Origin: Taklimakanibacter sp049323275
Lineage (GTDB): Bacteria > Pseudomonadota > Alphaproteobacteria > Rhizobiales > Aestuariivirgaceae
Length of the DNA stretch: 64,000 nucleotides
Direction: 5' to 3'
NCBI GenBank assembly: GCA_049323275.1
Contig: JBMOOM010000030.1
Span: 1-64,000 of the forward strand
Numbering within the stretch: position 1 is the first letter of the stretch; each line of letters begins with the position of its first letter. This document shows, in pieces, positions 18,020 to 26,953 of the stretch. A program made the translations under genes and the position numbers. The notes under the pieces are model-generated. The model saw nothing but the letters and a program-made list of their open reading frames with translations, was not told the DNA's origin and did not search any database.

Positions 18020-19660
18020 TCAAGCTTGCATATCGGCTTCACGGATCGGTGATCTGCGCTGTGGCGGCGGTCTGTCGAGATGGATTAAGTGCCTGACGAC
18101 CGGACCGTCGGGTCCGGCGTGGAAACGCGCGACCTCGCTCTGCAGATCGGCATCGGCCTTTGATACCCGGTGATGCTGGCGCAGATGCTCGGCCCAGGAC
18201 GAAACGATGAACCATTCGACCAGCTTCTCGGGCTCGGCCGTGTCCTCGGTGATGCCCCAGCCATAGGCTCCGTCCCGCCGCCGCGAGACGGAGAGCGCGT
18301 GGATCGCCTGCAGGAACGAGTTCCGTTGCGCATTCGGAACGCGGTACTCGATGAGGATCACGACCGGACCACGGTCGTTCTCGAGAGGGGCCGCGACGAG
18401 CGGTTCGGGCCAGTGATCGGAGGGCGAAAGATCGGCCTCGCCCACCGGCAACTTGACGAGATGCATGATGAGGCCCGCGACGAACAGAACCGCGGCGCCG
18501 ATCAGCAGCGTGCCGCGGATACCTGCCGCCTCCGCGACCGCGCCCCATCCGAGACTGCCGGCCGTCATCGCGCCGTTGAAGACGGTCAGATAGACGGCGA
18601 GCGCCCGCCCGCGCACCCAGTTCGGCAGGATCGACTGCGCAACGCCGTTGAGCGTCGTCAGCGCGACGATCCAGGCCACGCCGAGCAGCAACAGCACCGC
18701 CATCGCAAGCCATTGCGGCATGGCGAAAGTGAGCGCGGCCATGACCGCCGCGGTGAGAATGGCCGACAGGAGCAACAGCTTGTCGGCGGACAATGCAGCC
18801 CGCAGGTGCGGCAGCACGACCGCGCCCAATATCGCGCCGGCGCCGACCGCGCCGAGCAGCACGCCGTAGAAACCGGCGCCGCCGCCGAGCAGATTGCGGG
18901 CGACGAGCGGCAACAGCGCCCAGACGGCGCTGGCGCAGGCGAAGAAGACCGCTGCGCGCAGCAGCACGACATGCAGCTCGGGGCTGGCTTTCGCGAAGCG
19001 CAGCCCGGCGCGGAAGGCGCCGCCGAAGCGCTCGCTCAGCGCGTCATCGGCGTCGGGCGCCCGCCGCCACCAGAGCAGCGCGCCGATGACGATGATGTAG
19101 CTCGCCACATCGGCGCCATAGATGACGCCGGCGCCGAAGGCCGCGAGGATCAGGCCGCCCAGAGCGGGGCCGATTGCGCGTGCGATATTGATGCCGAGCG
19201 AGTTCAGCGCGACGGCGCTCCTGAGATCGCTTCTGCTGACGAGCTCCGGGACGATCGCCTGCCAGGTCGGCGCCATGAGCGCCGCGCCGATGCCGCCGAG
19301 AAAGGTCAGAGCGACCAGGGAACTGATGCTCTGCAGGCCGCTCAATGACAGCGCCATCAGCGACAGGCTGACCGTCCCGAGCATGAGCTGGATGGCGATC
19401 AGGAATTTCCGGCGGTCGAGGATATCGGAAAGGACGCCGGCGGGGATCGCCAGCAGGAAGATGGGCAGTGTCGCCGCCGCCTGCACCAGGGCCACGGCGG
19501 CCGGGGCGCCCGACAGGTCCGTGACGAGCCAGGCACTGGCGACGTCGCGCATGAAACTGCCGATATTGCCGATGATCGTCGCCAGCCAGAGGACGGCGAA
19601 AATCTTCTGGCGAAGCGGCGCGAAACCGGAAGCCGCCGGCTGTGGGGAAAGTGGGCTCAC
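18020..19660 (-). CDS. MFS exporter (EntS-like) with C-terminal monooxygenase-like tail
   Basis: The 546-residue protein has about twelve membrane helices over residues 20-415 with the MFS loop motif GVLSDILDRRK, resembling EntS/MFS_3 exporters. Residues about 430-530 form a soluble tail (VVILIEYRVPNAQRNSFLQA, EWFIVSSWAEHLRQH) with the layout of an antibiotic-biosynthesis-monooxygenase-type ferredoxin-like fold, preceded by a DHWPEPLVA segment. It overlaps DoxX by four bases. Export of a small aromatic or siderophore-like compound is plausible but unproven. Confidence 0.88.
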   Translation of the reverse strand: MSPLSPQPAASGFAPLRQKIFAVLWLATIIGNIGSFMRDVASAWLVTDLSGAPAAVALVQAAATLPIFLLAIPAGVLSDILDRRKFLIAIQLMLGTVSLSLMALSLSGLQSISSLVALTFLGGIGAALMAPTWQAIVPELVSRSDLRSAVALNSLGINIARAIGPALGGLILAAFGAGVIYGADVASYIIVIGALLWWRRAPDADDALSERFGGAFRAGLRFAKASPELHVVLLRAAVFFACASAVWALLPLVARNLLGGGAGFYGVLLGAVGAGAILGAVVLPHLRAALSADKLLLLSAILTAAVMAALTFAMPQWLAMAVLLLLGVAWIVALTTLNGVAQSILPNWVRGRALAVYLTVFNGAMTAGSLGWGAVAEAAGIRGTLLIGAAVLFVAGLIMHLVKLPVGEADLSPSDHWPEPLVAAPLENDRGPVVILIEYRVPNAQRNSFLQAIHALSVSRRRDGAYGWGITEDTAEPEKLVEWFIVSSWAEHLRQHHRVSKADADLQSEVARFHAGPDGPVVRHLIHLDRPPPQRRSPIREADMQA

Positions 19661-20085
19661 ATCCGCGCTCCTCGGGGCCTTGTGAGATCATCAAGCGCGA
19701 CCAGAAGGAAACCGCCGATCAGGCCGAGGTGCTCGAAGAACGAATTCGTCGCCATCATACGCTCTTGCCCGGCCGGCATCTCCCAGAAACGCAGCGCGAT
19801 GAACGTCGCGATCAGCGTGAAGCCGGCAAGACCGACCGCCGCGAGCCAGCGCCAGCGGCCGATCAGGATCAGCGCGCTCGCCGTGAGCTCGAAGACGATC
19901 ACCAGGACGGCGAAAGCAGGCGCCGGCGCGAGACCGAAATGCGTCATCTCGGCGATAGCGCCGTCGAAATCGAGGATCTTCGTCACCGGCCCTTGGATAT
20001 AGGCGGCGCAGAGCAGCAGCAGCGCCAACCAGCGTAATGCCGGAACCCGCTGCGCGGTCCTGGTCGCGATGCCGGTTATCGCCAT
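19657..20085 (-). CDS. DoxX-family membrane protein
   Basis: The 142-residue protein has four hydrophobic segments and the DoxX-type core (KILDFDGAIAEMTHFGLAPAP, then ELTASALILIGRWRWLAAVGLAGFTLIATFIALRFW split over two helices). DoxX proteins are small inner-membrane partners of redox and stress systems. The ATG at 20085 is used because the upstream extension of the open frame is antisense to the amidohydrolase C-terminus. Its stop overlaps the MFS start by four bases. Confidence 0.88.
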   Translation of the reverse strand: MAITGIATRTAQRVPALRWLALLLLCAAYIQGPVTKILDFDGAIAEMTHFGLAPAPAFAVLVIVFELTASALILIGRWRWLAAVGLAGFTLIATFIALRFWEMPAGQERMMATNSFFEHLGLIGGFLLVALDDLTRPRGARM

Positions 20086-20086
20086 A

Positions 20087-22066
20087 TCACACCGCCCAGC
20101 AGGCGCAGCCGAGCGCGCCCCAGAAGTCGCGCAAGTCGGAGACCGGCAGATTGCTCGACCAGGCGCCGGCATGGTCATGGCCATGGATGGTGCAGGAGCC
20201 GGCGCAGCCGCAATGGGTCACGGCGGCCCGCCGCAGCGAGTTCTTGCCCGCCCCGTCCGGCTCGCCCCAGGCGGCATAGCCTTTGAACGTCCTGACCGGC
20301 GACCAGTCGGGCATGGCGGGCGGCGGCACGCTCTCATCGAAGCTGGCGAAGTCGCCCGCGCCATAGACGATCCTGCCGCCGACCACCGTCAGATCCGCGG
20401 TGATGAACGAGATCTCGTCTTCCGGGCAGGAGAAGAAGTCCCGATCCGGCACGATCAGATCGGCCAGCTGGCCGACCGCAATCTGGCCTTTCTTCCCCTC
20501 CTCGTTGGAGAACCAGGTGACCTTCTCGGTCCACATCCGCAGCGCCGTCTCGCGGTCGAGGCAGTTGCGCTGCGGGGTGAGGCGCAAGCCGCCGACGGTG
20601 CGCCCGGTGATGAGCCAGGAGAGCGAGACCCAGGGATTGTAGGAGGCGACGCGGGTGGCGTCTGTGCCGGCCGACGTCTTCACGCCTTTGTCCAGCAGAC
20701 GCTTCACCGGCGGTGTCGCCTCGGCGGCGCCAAGGCCATAGCGCTCGACGAAATATTCGCCCTGATAGGCCATGCGGTGCTGCACGGCGACGCCGCCGCC
20801 CAGCGCGGCTATGCGGTCGATCGAGCGCTCCGAGATCGTCTCGGCGTGATCGAAGAACCAGTTGAGGCCCTTGAGGGGGATGTCCTGGTCGACCTTCTCG
20901 AAGACATCGAGGGCGCGGGAGATCGTCTCGTCATAGGTCGCATGCAGCCGCCACGGCCAGCGGTTCTCGGCGAGGATCCGCACCACCGCTTCGAGATCGC
21001 CCTCCATCTCGGGCGGCATGTCGGGGCGCGGCTCGCGGAAGTCCTCGAAATCGGCGGCCGAGAAGACGAGCATTTCGCCCGCCCCGTTGTGGCGGAAGTA
21101 ATCGTCGCCCTGCCTGTATTTCGAGGTTCTGGTCCAATTGAGGAAGTCTTCCTTCTCCTGCTTCGGCTTCTGGGTGAACAGATTATAGGCGAGACGGATC
21201 GTAAGGAGCTTCTCGTCCGCCAGCTTCTGGATGACGGCATAGTCGTCGGGATAGTTCTGGAAGCCGCCGCCCGCGTCAATGGCGCCGGTCACGCCCAGCC
21301 GGTTGAGCTCGCGCATGAAGTGACGGGTCGAATTGACCTGGTAGTCGAAGGGCAGCTTCGGCCCCTTGGCGAGCGTGGAATAAAGAATGCCGGCATTCGG
21401 CCTGGCGAGCAGCAGCCCGGTCGGATTGCCATTGGCGTCGCGGGTGATCTCGCCGCCGGGTGGGTTGGGCGTCTCCCTCGTATAGCCCACGGACCTGAGC
21501 GCCGCAGCATTGAGCAGCGCGCGGTCATAGAGATGCAGGAGGAAGACGGGCGTGTCGGGCGCCACCGCATTGATCTCCTCGATCGTCGGCAGCCGCCTCT
21601 CGGCGAATTGATGTTCGGTGAAGCCGCCGACCACGCGCACCCATTGCGGCGGCGGCGTCACCGCGACCTGGCGCTTGAGCATGCCCATGGCATCTGCCAG
21701 CGAGCGGACACCGTCCCAGCGCAGCTCCATGTTGAAGTTCAGGCCGCCCCGGATGATGTGGAGGTGATTGTCGAACAGCCCGGGAAGAACCCGGCGTCCT
21801 TTGAGGTCGACGATCTTCGTCTTGGGACCGGCATGGGCCATCACTTCCGCTTCACCACCGACCGCGAGAAACGCGCCGTCCTTGATCGCGATCGCGCTCG
21901 CCGCGGGCTTCGTCCGGTCGAGCGTGGTGACGAGACCGCTATGCAGGATGACATCCGCCGTCATGGGCTTTTCTCCGGATTGCTGGGACTGGTCTTGCGC
22001 GAAAGCCGCCAGGGCGAAGCCGGGCAGAGCGAGGCCGCCAAGAACGGCGCGACGCGTCGACATCAC
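20087..22066 (-). CDS. Exported amidohydrolase (YtcJ-like) with Cys/His-rich C-terminus
   Basis: The 659-residue protein starts with a Tat-like signal (STRRAVLGGLALPGFALAAF) and has the amidohydrolase_3 layout: LKGRRVLPGLFDNHLHI with the HxH metal motif near residue 100, later HATYDETIS and DHAETISE, and GTDATR with the final aspartate. The C-terminal 45 residues are unusual, with HCGCAGSC, HGHDH and GCACW clusters that could bind metal. It overlaps the XapX stop by four bases and precedes DoxX by one base. It may process an amide or imide in the periplasm. Confidence 0.88.
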   Translation of the reverse strand: MMSTRRAVLGGLALPGFALAAFAQDQSQQSGEKPMTADVILHSGLVTTLDRTKPAASAIAIKDGAFLAVGGEAEVMAHAGPKTKIVDLKGRRVLPGLFDNHLHIIRGGLNFNMELRWDGVRSLADAMGMLKRQVAVTPPPQWVRVVGGFTEHQFAERRLPTIEEINAVAPDTPVFLLHLYDRALLNAAALRSVGYTRETPNPPGGEITRDANGNPTGLLLARPNAGILYSTLAKGPKLPFDYQVNSTRHFMRELNRLGVTGAIDAGGGFQNYPDDYAVIQKLADEKLLTIRLAYNLFTQKPKQEKEDFLNWTRTSKYRQGDDYFRHNGAGEMLVFSAADFEDFREPRPDMPPEMEGDLEAVVRILAENRWPWRLHATYDETISRALDVFEKVDQDIPLKGLNWFFDHAETISERSIDRIAALGGGVAVQHRMAYQGEYFVERYGLGAAEATPPVKRLLDKGVKTSAGTDATRVASYNPWVSLSWLITGRTVGGLRLTPQRNCLDRETALRMWTEKVTWFSNEEGKKGQIAVGQLADLIVPDRDFFSCPEDEISFITADLTVVGGRIVYGAGDFASFDESVPPPAMPDWSPVRTFKGYAAWGEPDGAGKNSLRRAAVTHCGCAGSCTIHGHDHAGAWSSNLPVSDLRDFWGALGCACWAV

Positions 22067-22338
22067 ACATTCTCCTTATCTGACGGCTCAACCACCGCCG
22101 GCCTGGTGCCGCGCGGCAAATGGCCGAAGACATGCGGCTTGACCTGGTGATGCCAGGATTGTAGGGCCGGTTCCTTGGACAGGAGACTTCGCACCAGCGG
22201 CGGCAGCTGCTCGCCGACCAGCATGCCCAGGAGCCCTAGAAGCGCCACGACCGGCGGCGCCGGCGAGCGGACATTGATGACGCTATAGATGATGCCGACG
22301 AGAAGGCTCGCGCTCAGGGATACCAGATAGACCTTCAT
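22063..22338 (-). CDS. XapX-domain small membrane protein (DUF1427)
   Basis: The 91-residue protein begins MKVYLVSLSASLLVGIIYS, followed by a second helix (VVALLGLLGMLVGEQLPP), the two-helix XapX arrangement first noted beside xanthosine permease genes. The ATG at 22338 matches the start of the conserved domain; the open frame extends to 22380. It overlaps the amidohydrolase by four bases and opens the XapX-amidohydrolase-DoxX-MFS operon. Function unknown. Confidence 0.85.
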   Translation of the reverse strand: MKVYLVSLSASLLVGIIYSVINVRSPAPPVVALLGLLGMLVGEQLPPLVRSLLSKEPALQSWHHQVKPHVFGHLPRGTRPAVVEPSDKENV

Positions 22339-22455
22339 GCACGCCCTCCTGCCGCAAAAGGTGGCCACCATGCGCGGCAAAGTGCGGAAGGGGAGCCGAC
22401 AAGTCTTGTCCGATTGGAGGATGCTTTGTCTGATCTTGCGCGCCGTGCCGTGCGG

Positions 22456-23514
22456 CTATTCCGGCGGCAGTCCCGACCAGGCGCGCTCGAGCAGGTTGCG
22501 GATCTTCGTCCGGTCCACCGGCGCCGGATTCCAGTAGGGCCGCTCGACGATGAGGTCGGCGGCGCGGCCGAGATCGCCTCGCGCAAGGCCCAGATCCTTG
22601 AGCGCCAGCGGCGCGTCGAGTCGCCTGGCCAGGTCATAGAGCGCGCCTGGCGCGTCGTCCGCCCTCAGAGCGCGCGCGGCCTTTGCCATGGCGCCCGGCG
22701 CGGCGGCGCGGTTATAAGCGGCCGCGTGCGGCAGGATGATCGTATGCATCTCGGCATGCGGCAGGTTGAAGGCGCCGCCGAGCGCGTGGCAGATCTTATG
22801 ATGCAGCGCCATGCCGACGGCGCCGAGCGTCGCGCCGCACAGAAATGCGCCATAAAGCGCATCCGAGCGCGCCGAGAGATCCTGCGGATCGGCATGGATG
22901 AGCGGCAGCGCCGCGGCGAGCGCTCTGATCCCTTCTTCGGCCATCAGCGACACGATCGGATTGGCGTCCTGCGCATAGAGCCCTTCGACGGCGTGGGCCA
23001 TGGCGTTCATGCCGCTCACGGCCGAGAGCCGCGCTGGCAGCGAAAGCGTCAGACGCGGATCATAGATCACCGTGCGCGGCAGCACCTTCGCATCGCGTCC
23101 GGTCTTCTTTATTCCGTTCTCGGTAATGCCCCAGATCGGCGTCATCTCGGAGCCGGCATAGGTCGTCGGCACCGCGATGATCGGCAGATCGTAAGCGAGC
23201 GCGATCGCCTTGCCGAGGCCGACGGTCGATCCGCCGCCAAGCGCCACACAGCCTTGCGCCCCTCGTTTCACCGCCTCCGCGCGCGCCGCCTGCGCCGCTT
23301 CCAGGGGAACATGCATCGCCACCTGGTCATAAACGCCGGCGCAGCGCCGGCCGAGCGCCGCGGCGATATCCTCGCTCATTTGGCGATGATGCGGCGTCGA
23401 CAGGAGCAAAACCTTGGCGAGGCGAAGCCGCTCCATTTCGGCGGCGAGCTGGTCGAGCGCGCCGGCCCCGAAGACGACGCGGCCGGGAAGCGGCTCATAG
23501 ATGAAACTCTGCAT
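22456..23514 (-). CDS. Maleylacetate reductase
   Basis: The 352-residue protein belongs to the iron-type alcohol dehydrogenase superfamily and matches maleylacetate reductases. CVALGGGSTVGLGKAIA is the NAD(P) phosphate loop, PTTYAGSEMTPIWG is typical of these enzymes, and HHKICHALGG is the conserved histidine region. It would reduce maleylacetate to 3-oxoadipate in the hydroxyquinol or chlorocatechol pathway. The thiolase gene 19 bases upstream uses 3-oxoadipyl-CoA, so the two encode consecutive parts of one pathway. Confidence 0.9.
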   Translation of the reverse strand: MQSFIYEPLPGRVVFGAGALDQLAAEMERLRLAKVLLLSTPHHRQMSEDIAAALGRRCAGVYDQVAMHVPLEAAQAARAEAVKRGAQGCVALGGGSTVGLGKAIALAYDLPIIAVPTTYAGSEMTPIWGITENGIKKTGRDAKVLPRTVIYDPRLTLSLPARLSAVSGMNAMAHAVEGLYAQDANPIVSLMAEEGIRALAAALPLIHADPQDLSARSDALYGAFLCGATLGAVGMALHHKICHALGGAFNLPHAEMHTIILPHAAAYNRAAAPGAMAKAARALRADDAPGALYDLARRLDAPLALKDLGLARGDLGRAADLIVERPYWNPAPVDRTKIRNLLERAWSGLPPE

Positions 23515-23533
23515 CCTCGGGTCTCCGTCCGGC

Positions 23534-24739
23534 TCAGTCGACCTTCTCCAGCGCCATCGCGACGCCCTGGCCGACACCGACGCACATGGTCGCGAGCGCA
23601 TAGCGCCCGCCACGCGCTTTGAGCGTCCGCGCCGCCGTCCCGGCGATGCGCGCGCCCGACATGCCGAGCGGATGGCCGAGCGCAATGGCGCCGCCATGCG
23701 GATTCACATGCTCGGCATCATCGGCGAGACCAAACTGGCGCGTGCAGGCGAGCGCCTGGGCGGCGAAGGCCTCGTTGAGCTCGATGACGTCGAAATCGGA
23801 GATTCTGCGGCCCACGCGCTCGCAGAGCTTCGCCACCGCCGGCACCGGGCCGATGCCCATCACCCGCGGCGCGACGCCGGCCGAGGCCATGCCGATGATC
23901 CGCGCCAGCGGCTCGACGCCGAGCTTCTCCGCCATGGCTTCCGACGCGACGAGCAGCGCCGCCGCGCCGTCATTGACGCCCGAGGCGTTGCCGGCCGTCA
24001 CCGTGCCGTCGGCGCGCACGATCGGCTTCAGCCTGGCAAGGGCGTCGAGCGTCGTATCGGGCCGCGCATGCTCGTCCGCCATCACCTGGGTGACGCTTTT
24101 TCGCCCCCTGATCTCGACCGGCGCGATCTCGCCGTCGAACCATTGGGCCGCCTGGGCGCGGGCATGACGTTCCTGGCTTCGGAGCGCGAAGGCGTCCTGG
24201 TCGGCACGCGCCACCTGATGCTCGGCGGCGACATTCTCGGCCGTCTCGGGCATCGAGTCGATGCCATATTGTTGCTTCATCAGCGGATTGATGAGGCGCC
24301 AGCCGATCGTCGTGTCCTCGATCGAGGTCTGCCGCTGATAGGGCGCCTCGGCTTTCGGCAGGACGAAAGGCGCCCGCGACATCGATTCGACGCCGCCGGC
24401 GATGGCAAGCGAGATCTCACCTGCGGCGACGGCTCTCGCGGCGCTGCCGACGGCATCGAGCCCGGAGGCGCAGAGCCGGTTGATCGTGTTGCCCGGCACC
24501 GACACCGGGAGTCCCGCGAGCAGCAGCGCCATGCGCGCGACATTGCGGTTATCTTCGCCCGCCTGGTTGGCGCAGCCGAGCACGACTTCCTCGATCAACG
24601 CCGGATCGAGCGCGGGATGGCGCGCCAATAGGGCCTTGAGGACATGAGCGGCGAGATCATCGGTTCGGACCGGCGCCAAGGCACCGGCAAAACGGCCGAT
24701 CGGCGTGCGGATGAAATCGAGAAGAACGGCGTTACGCAT
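23534..24739 (-). CDS. pcaF: 3-oxoadipyl-CoA thiolase / acetyl-CoA acyltransferase
   Basis: The 401-residue enzyme has the thiolase active-site cysteine in NRLCASGLDAVGSAARAV (about residue 89), the conserved NEAFAAQ and GGAIALGHPLGMSGAR motifs with the catalytic histidine, and the C-terminal CVGVGQG cysteine. Length is standard. Pairing with maleylacetate reductase supports 3-oxoadipyl-CoA as substrate, giving succinyl-CoA and acetyl-CoA. The ATG at 24739 is the thiolase start although the frame is open far upstream to 26410, antisense to the TPR gene. Confidence 0.9.
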   Translation of the reverse strand: MRNAVLLDFIRTPIGRFAGALAPVRTDDLAAHVLKALLARHPALDPALIEEVVLGCANQAGEDNRNVARMALLLAGLPVSVPGNTINRLCASGLDAVGSAARAVAAGEISLAIAGGVESMSRAPFVLPKAEAPYQRQTSIEDTTIGWRLINPLMKQQYGIDSMPETAENVAAEHQVARADQDAFALRSQERHARAQAAQWFDGEIAPVEIRGRKSVTQVMADEHARPDTTLDALARLKPIVRADGTVTAGNASGVNDGAAALLVASEAMAEKLGVEPLARIIGMASAGVAPRVMGIGPVPAVAKLCERVGRRISDFDVIELNEAFAAQALACTRQFGLADDAEHVNPHGGAIALGHPLGMSGARIAGTAARTLKARGGRYALATMCVGVGQGVAMALEKVD

Positions 24740-24853
24740 GGGATACTCCCTCGGCCCGTATGCGCTGACAGCTAGTCCGCGGTCAAGGGTATCCAACACC
24801 GGCCGGCAATGATGATAGGCTGGCTCCGGCTTGGAACACTGGCGAAGGACGAT

Positions 24854-26548
24854 ATGGACCGTTTCAATCTCGGCAGCTATCGGCGTCGCATCTCCACCCG
24901 CTCGGCAGAGACGCAGCGCTGGTTCGATATCGGCCTCAACTGGTGCTACGGCTTCAATCACGACGAGGGCATTAAGTGCTTCGAGAAGGCGCTCGCGACG
25001 GATCCGGACTGCGCCTTCGTCCATTGGGGCATCGCCTATGCCGCCGGGCCTTTCTACAATCTCACCTGGAAGGAGCTCGGCGAGGCCGAGGCGGAGCGGA
25101 CGACGAGACTCTGCTTCGAGCATGTCCGGCTCGCGCGCGCCAAGGCGGGCACCGCCAGCGCGGTCGAGCGGCGACTGATCGAGGCGCTCGGCAAGCGTTT
25201 TCAGGAACCACGCCGGGTGACGGTGGCGGAATTCAAGCAATGGGACGACGCCTATGCCGCCGAGATGCGGCGGGTCTATCACGACTTTCCCGACGACCAT
25301 GACGTCATGGCGCTGTTCGTCGAGGCGCTGATGATACGCACCGTTCGGAAGCTGTGGGACCTCAGGACAGGCGCGCCGGCACCGGACTCCGATGCGATCG
25401 AGGCTCTCGATATTTGCGAACGCTCCATCAGGCACACCGACGCGGCGGGTCTCACCCCGCATCCGGCGATCCTGCATCTCCATATTCACTTGCTGGAAAT
25501 GTCCGCCATGCCGGAGCGCGCGCTGCGCTCGGCGGACAGGCTTGGTGAAATGTGTCCTGACGCCGGGCACATGAATCACATGCCGGGACATATCTATGTC
25601 CTGTGCGGCGAGTATGAGAAAGCGAAGCTCGCCAGCGCGAAAGCGGTCAGCGCCAATGACAAATATCTCGCTTATGCGGAGGCGGACGAGCCCACTTATT
25701 ATCTGCTCGGCTGCTGCCACGATCTGCATCTGATGATGTTCACCTGCATGTTCCTGGGCCAGTACAAGCCCGCATTGTGGGCCGCGGACAAGGTGCGCAG
25801 CCTGGTGACGCGCGATGTGGTGAGCTTGGCCGACCGGCCGAAATTCACCCAGACGGTGGAAGGCTACCACGCCATGAAATCGCATGTGCTGGTCCGCTTC
25901 GGCCGCTGGCAGGACATCATCGACGAGCCGATGACAGAAGAAGCCGATCTCTATGTGCTGACATCGGCCCTGCAGCATTATGCAAAGGGCGTCGCCTTCG
26001 CGACGCTGCAGAATTTTGCGAAGGCGGAACAGGAACGCGAGCGTTTCCGCCGGCGTCTCGCGCTCGTTCCACCAGAGCGGCGTTTTCTGAGCAATCCGAC
26101 CCGCGCCTCGCTCGCGGTCGGTGCGGCCCTGCTGGACGGCGAGCTCGCTTACCATCAGGGACGGCACGACGAGGCCTACGGTCATTTGCGCCAAGCGGTC
26201 GAGCTCGACGACGATCTGTCCTACACCGAGCCCTGGGCCTGGATGCACCCGCCGCGCCACGCTCTGGCGGCGCTGCTTCTCGACCAGGGCCATCACGAAG
26301 AGGCCGAGGCGGTCTATCGCGACGATCTGGGCCTCTCCGGCAAGGTCCAGCGCTGCACCCGGCATCCGAACAATGTCTGGGCGCTGCATGGCCTGGTCGA
26401 ATGCCTGCAAGCACGCGGCGAGACCGCAGAGCTTCCCGCGCTTCAGGCAGCGCTCGCGGCCGCCCTAGCCAAGGCGGATGTGCCGATCAGCTCGTCCTGC
26501 CTGTGCCGGGCGCGCCCGCGGGAGCCTCATGGCTGCTGCGAGCAATAA
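24854..26548 (+). CDS. Tetratricopeptide repeat protein with Cys-rich C-terminus
   Basis: The 564-residue protein contains helical TPR-like pairs, for example WFDIGLNWCYGFNHDEGIKC and EYEKAKLASAKAVSANDKYL, and later HHEEAEAVYRDDL, with an intervening DAGHMNHMPGHIYVLCGEY block. The last 15 residues carry CLCRARP and CCEQ cysteines. No signal peptide is seen, so it is probably cytoplasmic. It is divergent from the thiolase across 114 bases. The start at ATG 24854 is chosen over 24809 because the conserved-looking sequence starts there. No specific function is recognised. Confidence 0.8.
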   Translation: MDRFNLGSYRRRISTRSAETQRWFDIGLNWCYGFNHDEGIKCFEKALATDPDCAFVHWGIAYAAGPFYNLTWKELGEAEAERTTRLCFEHVRLARAKAGTASAVERRLIEALGKRFQEPRRVTVAEFKQWDDAYAAEMRRVYHDFPDDHDVMALFVEALMIRTVRKLWDLRTGAPAPDSDAIEALDICERSIRHTDAAGLTPHPAILHLHIHLLEMSAMPERALRSADRLGEMCPDAGHMNHMPGHIYVLCGEYEKAKLASAKAVSANDKYLAYAEADEPTYYLLGCCHDLHLMMFTCMFLGQYKPALWAADKVRSLVTRDVVSLADRPKFTQTVEGYHAMKSHVLVRFGRWQDIIDEPMTEEADLYVLTSALQHYAKGVAFATLQNFAKAEQERERFRRRLALVPPERRFLSNPTRASLAVGAALLDGELAYHQGRHDEAYGHLRQAVELDDDLSYTEPWAWMHPPRHALAALLLDQGHHEEAEAVYRDDLGLSGKVQRCTRHPNNVWALHGLVECLQARGETAELPALQAALAAALAKADVPISSSCLCRARPREPHGCCEQ

Positions 26549-26953
26549 TACCTAATTAAATCAAATATTTATGGCGGTGCAGGCAGTCAGATACGAACTC
26601 GTCTCTGACATTCTTTCACTGCTAACAGGGAAAAATACAGGGAAACGCAAGAAACTCAGCCCGAAAACGGGAACAGGACGAGGAAAATAGGACGATTTCT
26701 CAATACGTTAGCGCGCCACACCGCTCAAATAAAACAGGGAAGAAAAGCCGAATAAACAGGGAAACGAATACTTCGAATGGGTGAGTATTTAGCCCTACTT
26801 GAAATCATTTCCTCAGTTCTCTAAGTATTGAGCAGCTCAGCTGCTCGGCTGCCCATTATACGTGATAGTCTCATCCGGTGCATCGCACCTCTTAAGCTTA
26901 GTTCAGAGCAGCACCACACAACGTTGGTCGAACCCAATGCTTAGGAGAGGTGC
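26549..26953. other. Intergenic stretch at left edge of methyltransferase/terminase cassette
   Basis: This 405-base gap is visibly richer in A and T than the flanking genes to its left and has no plausible coding frame. It contains the ACAGGGAA repeat series described separately. It lies exactly where the catabolic genes end and the methyltransferase/DUF5681/terminase trio begins, so it probably holds the left junction of an inserted element and the promoter of the trio. No tRNA or integrase gene was recognised. Confidence 0.6.
26625..26764 (+). repeat. Four ACAGGGAA(A/G) repeats
   Basis: Four copies of ACAGGGAA followed by A or G begin at 26625, 26637, 26734 and 26756, arranged as two close pairs about 100 bases apart. 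Within the pairs the spacings are 12 and 22 bases. I recall CAGGGAA-type degenerate repeats next to integrated elements in Rhizobiales, but cannot confirm that here. They are too short and irregular for a CRISPR array. Confidence 0.6.

Noticed and set aside
20069..22150. 693-residue open frame on the plus strand
   Set aside because: It is antisense to the exported amidohydrolase, whose metal motifs and signal peptide identify the real frame.
23534..26410. 958-residue reading of the thiolase frame
   Set aside because: The extension beyond 24739 is antisense to the TPR gene; the thiolase begins normally at 24739.
26625..26764. Possible CRISPR array
   Set aside because: The repeats are only eight to nine bases with spacings of 12 to about 100 bases, and no cas gene is present.
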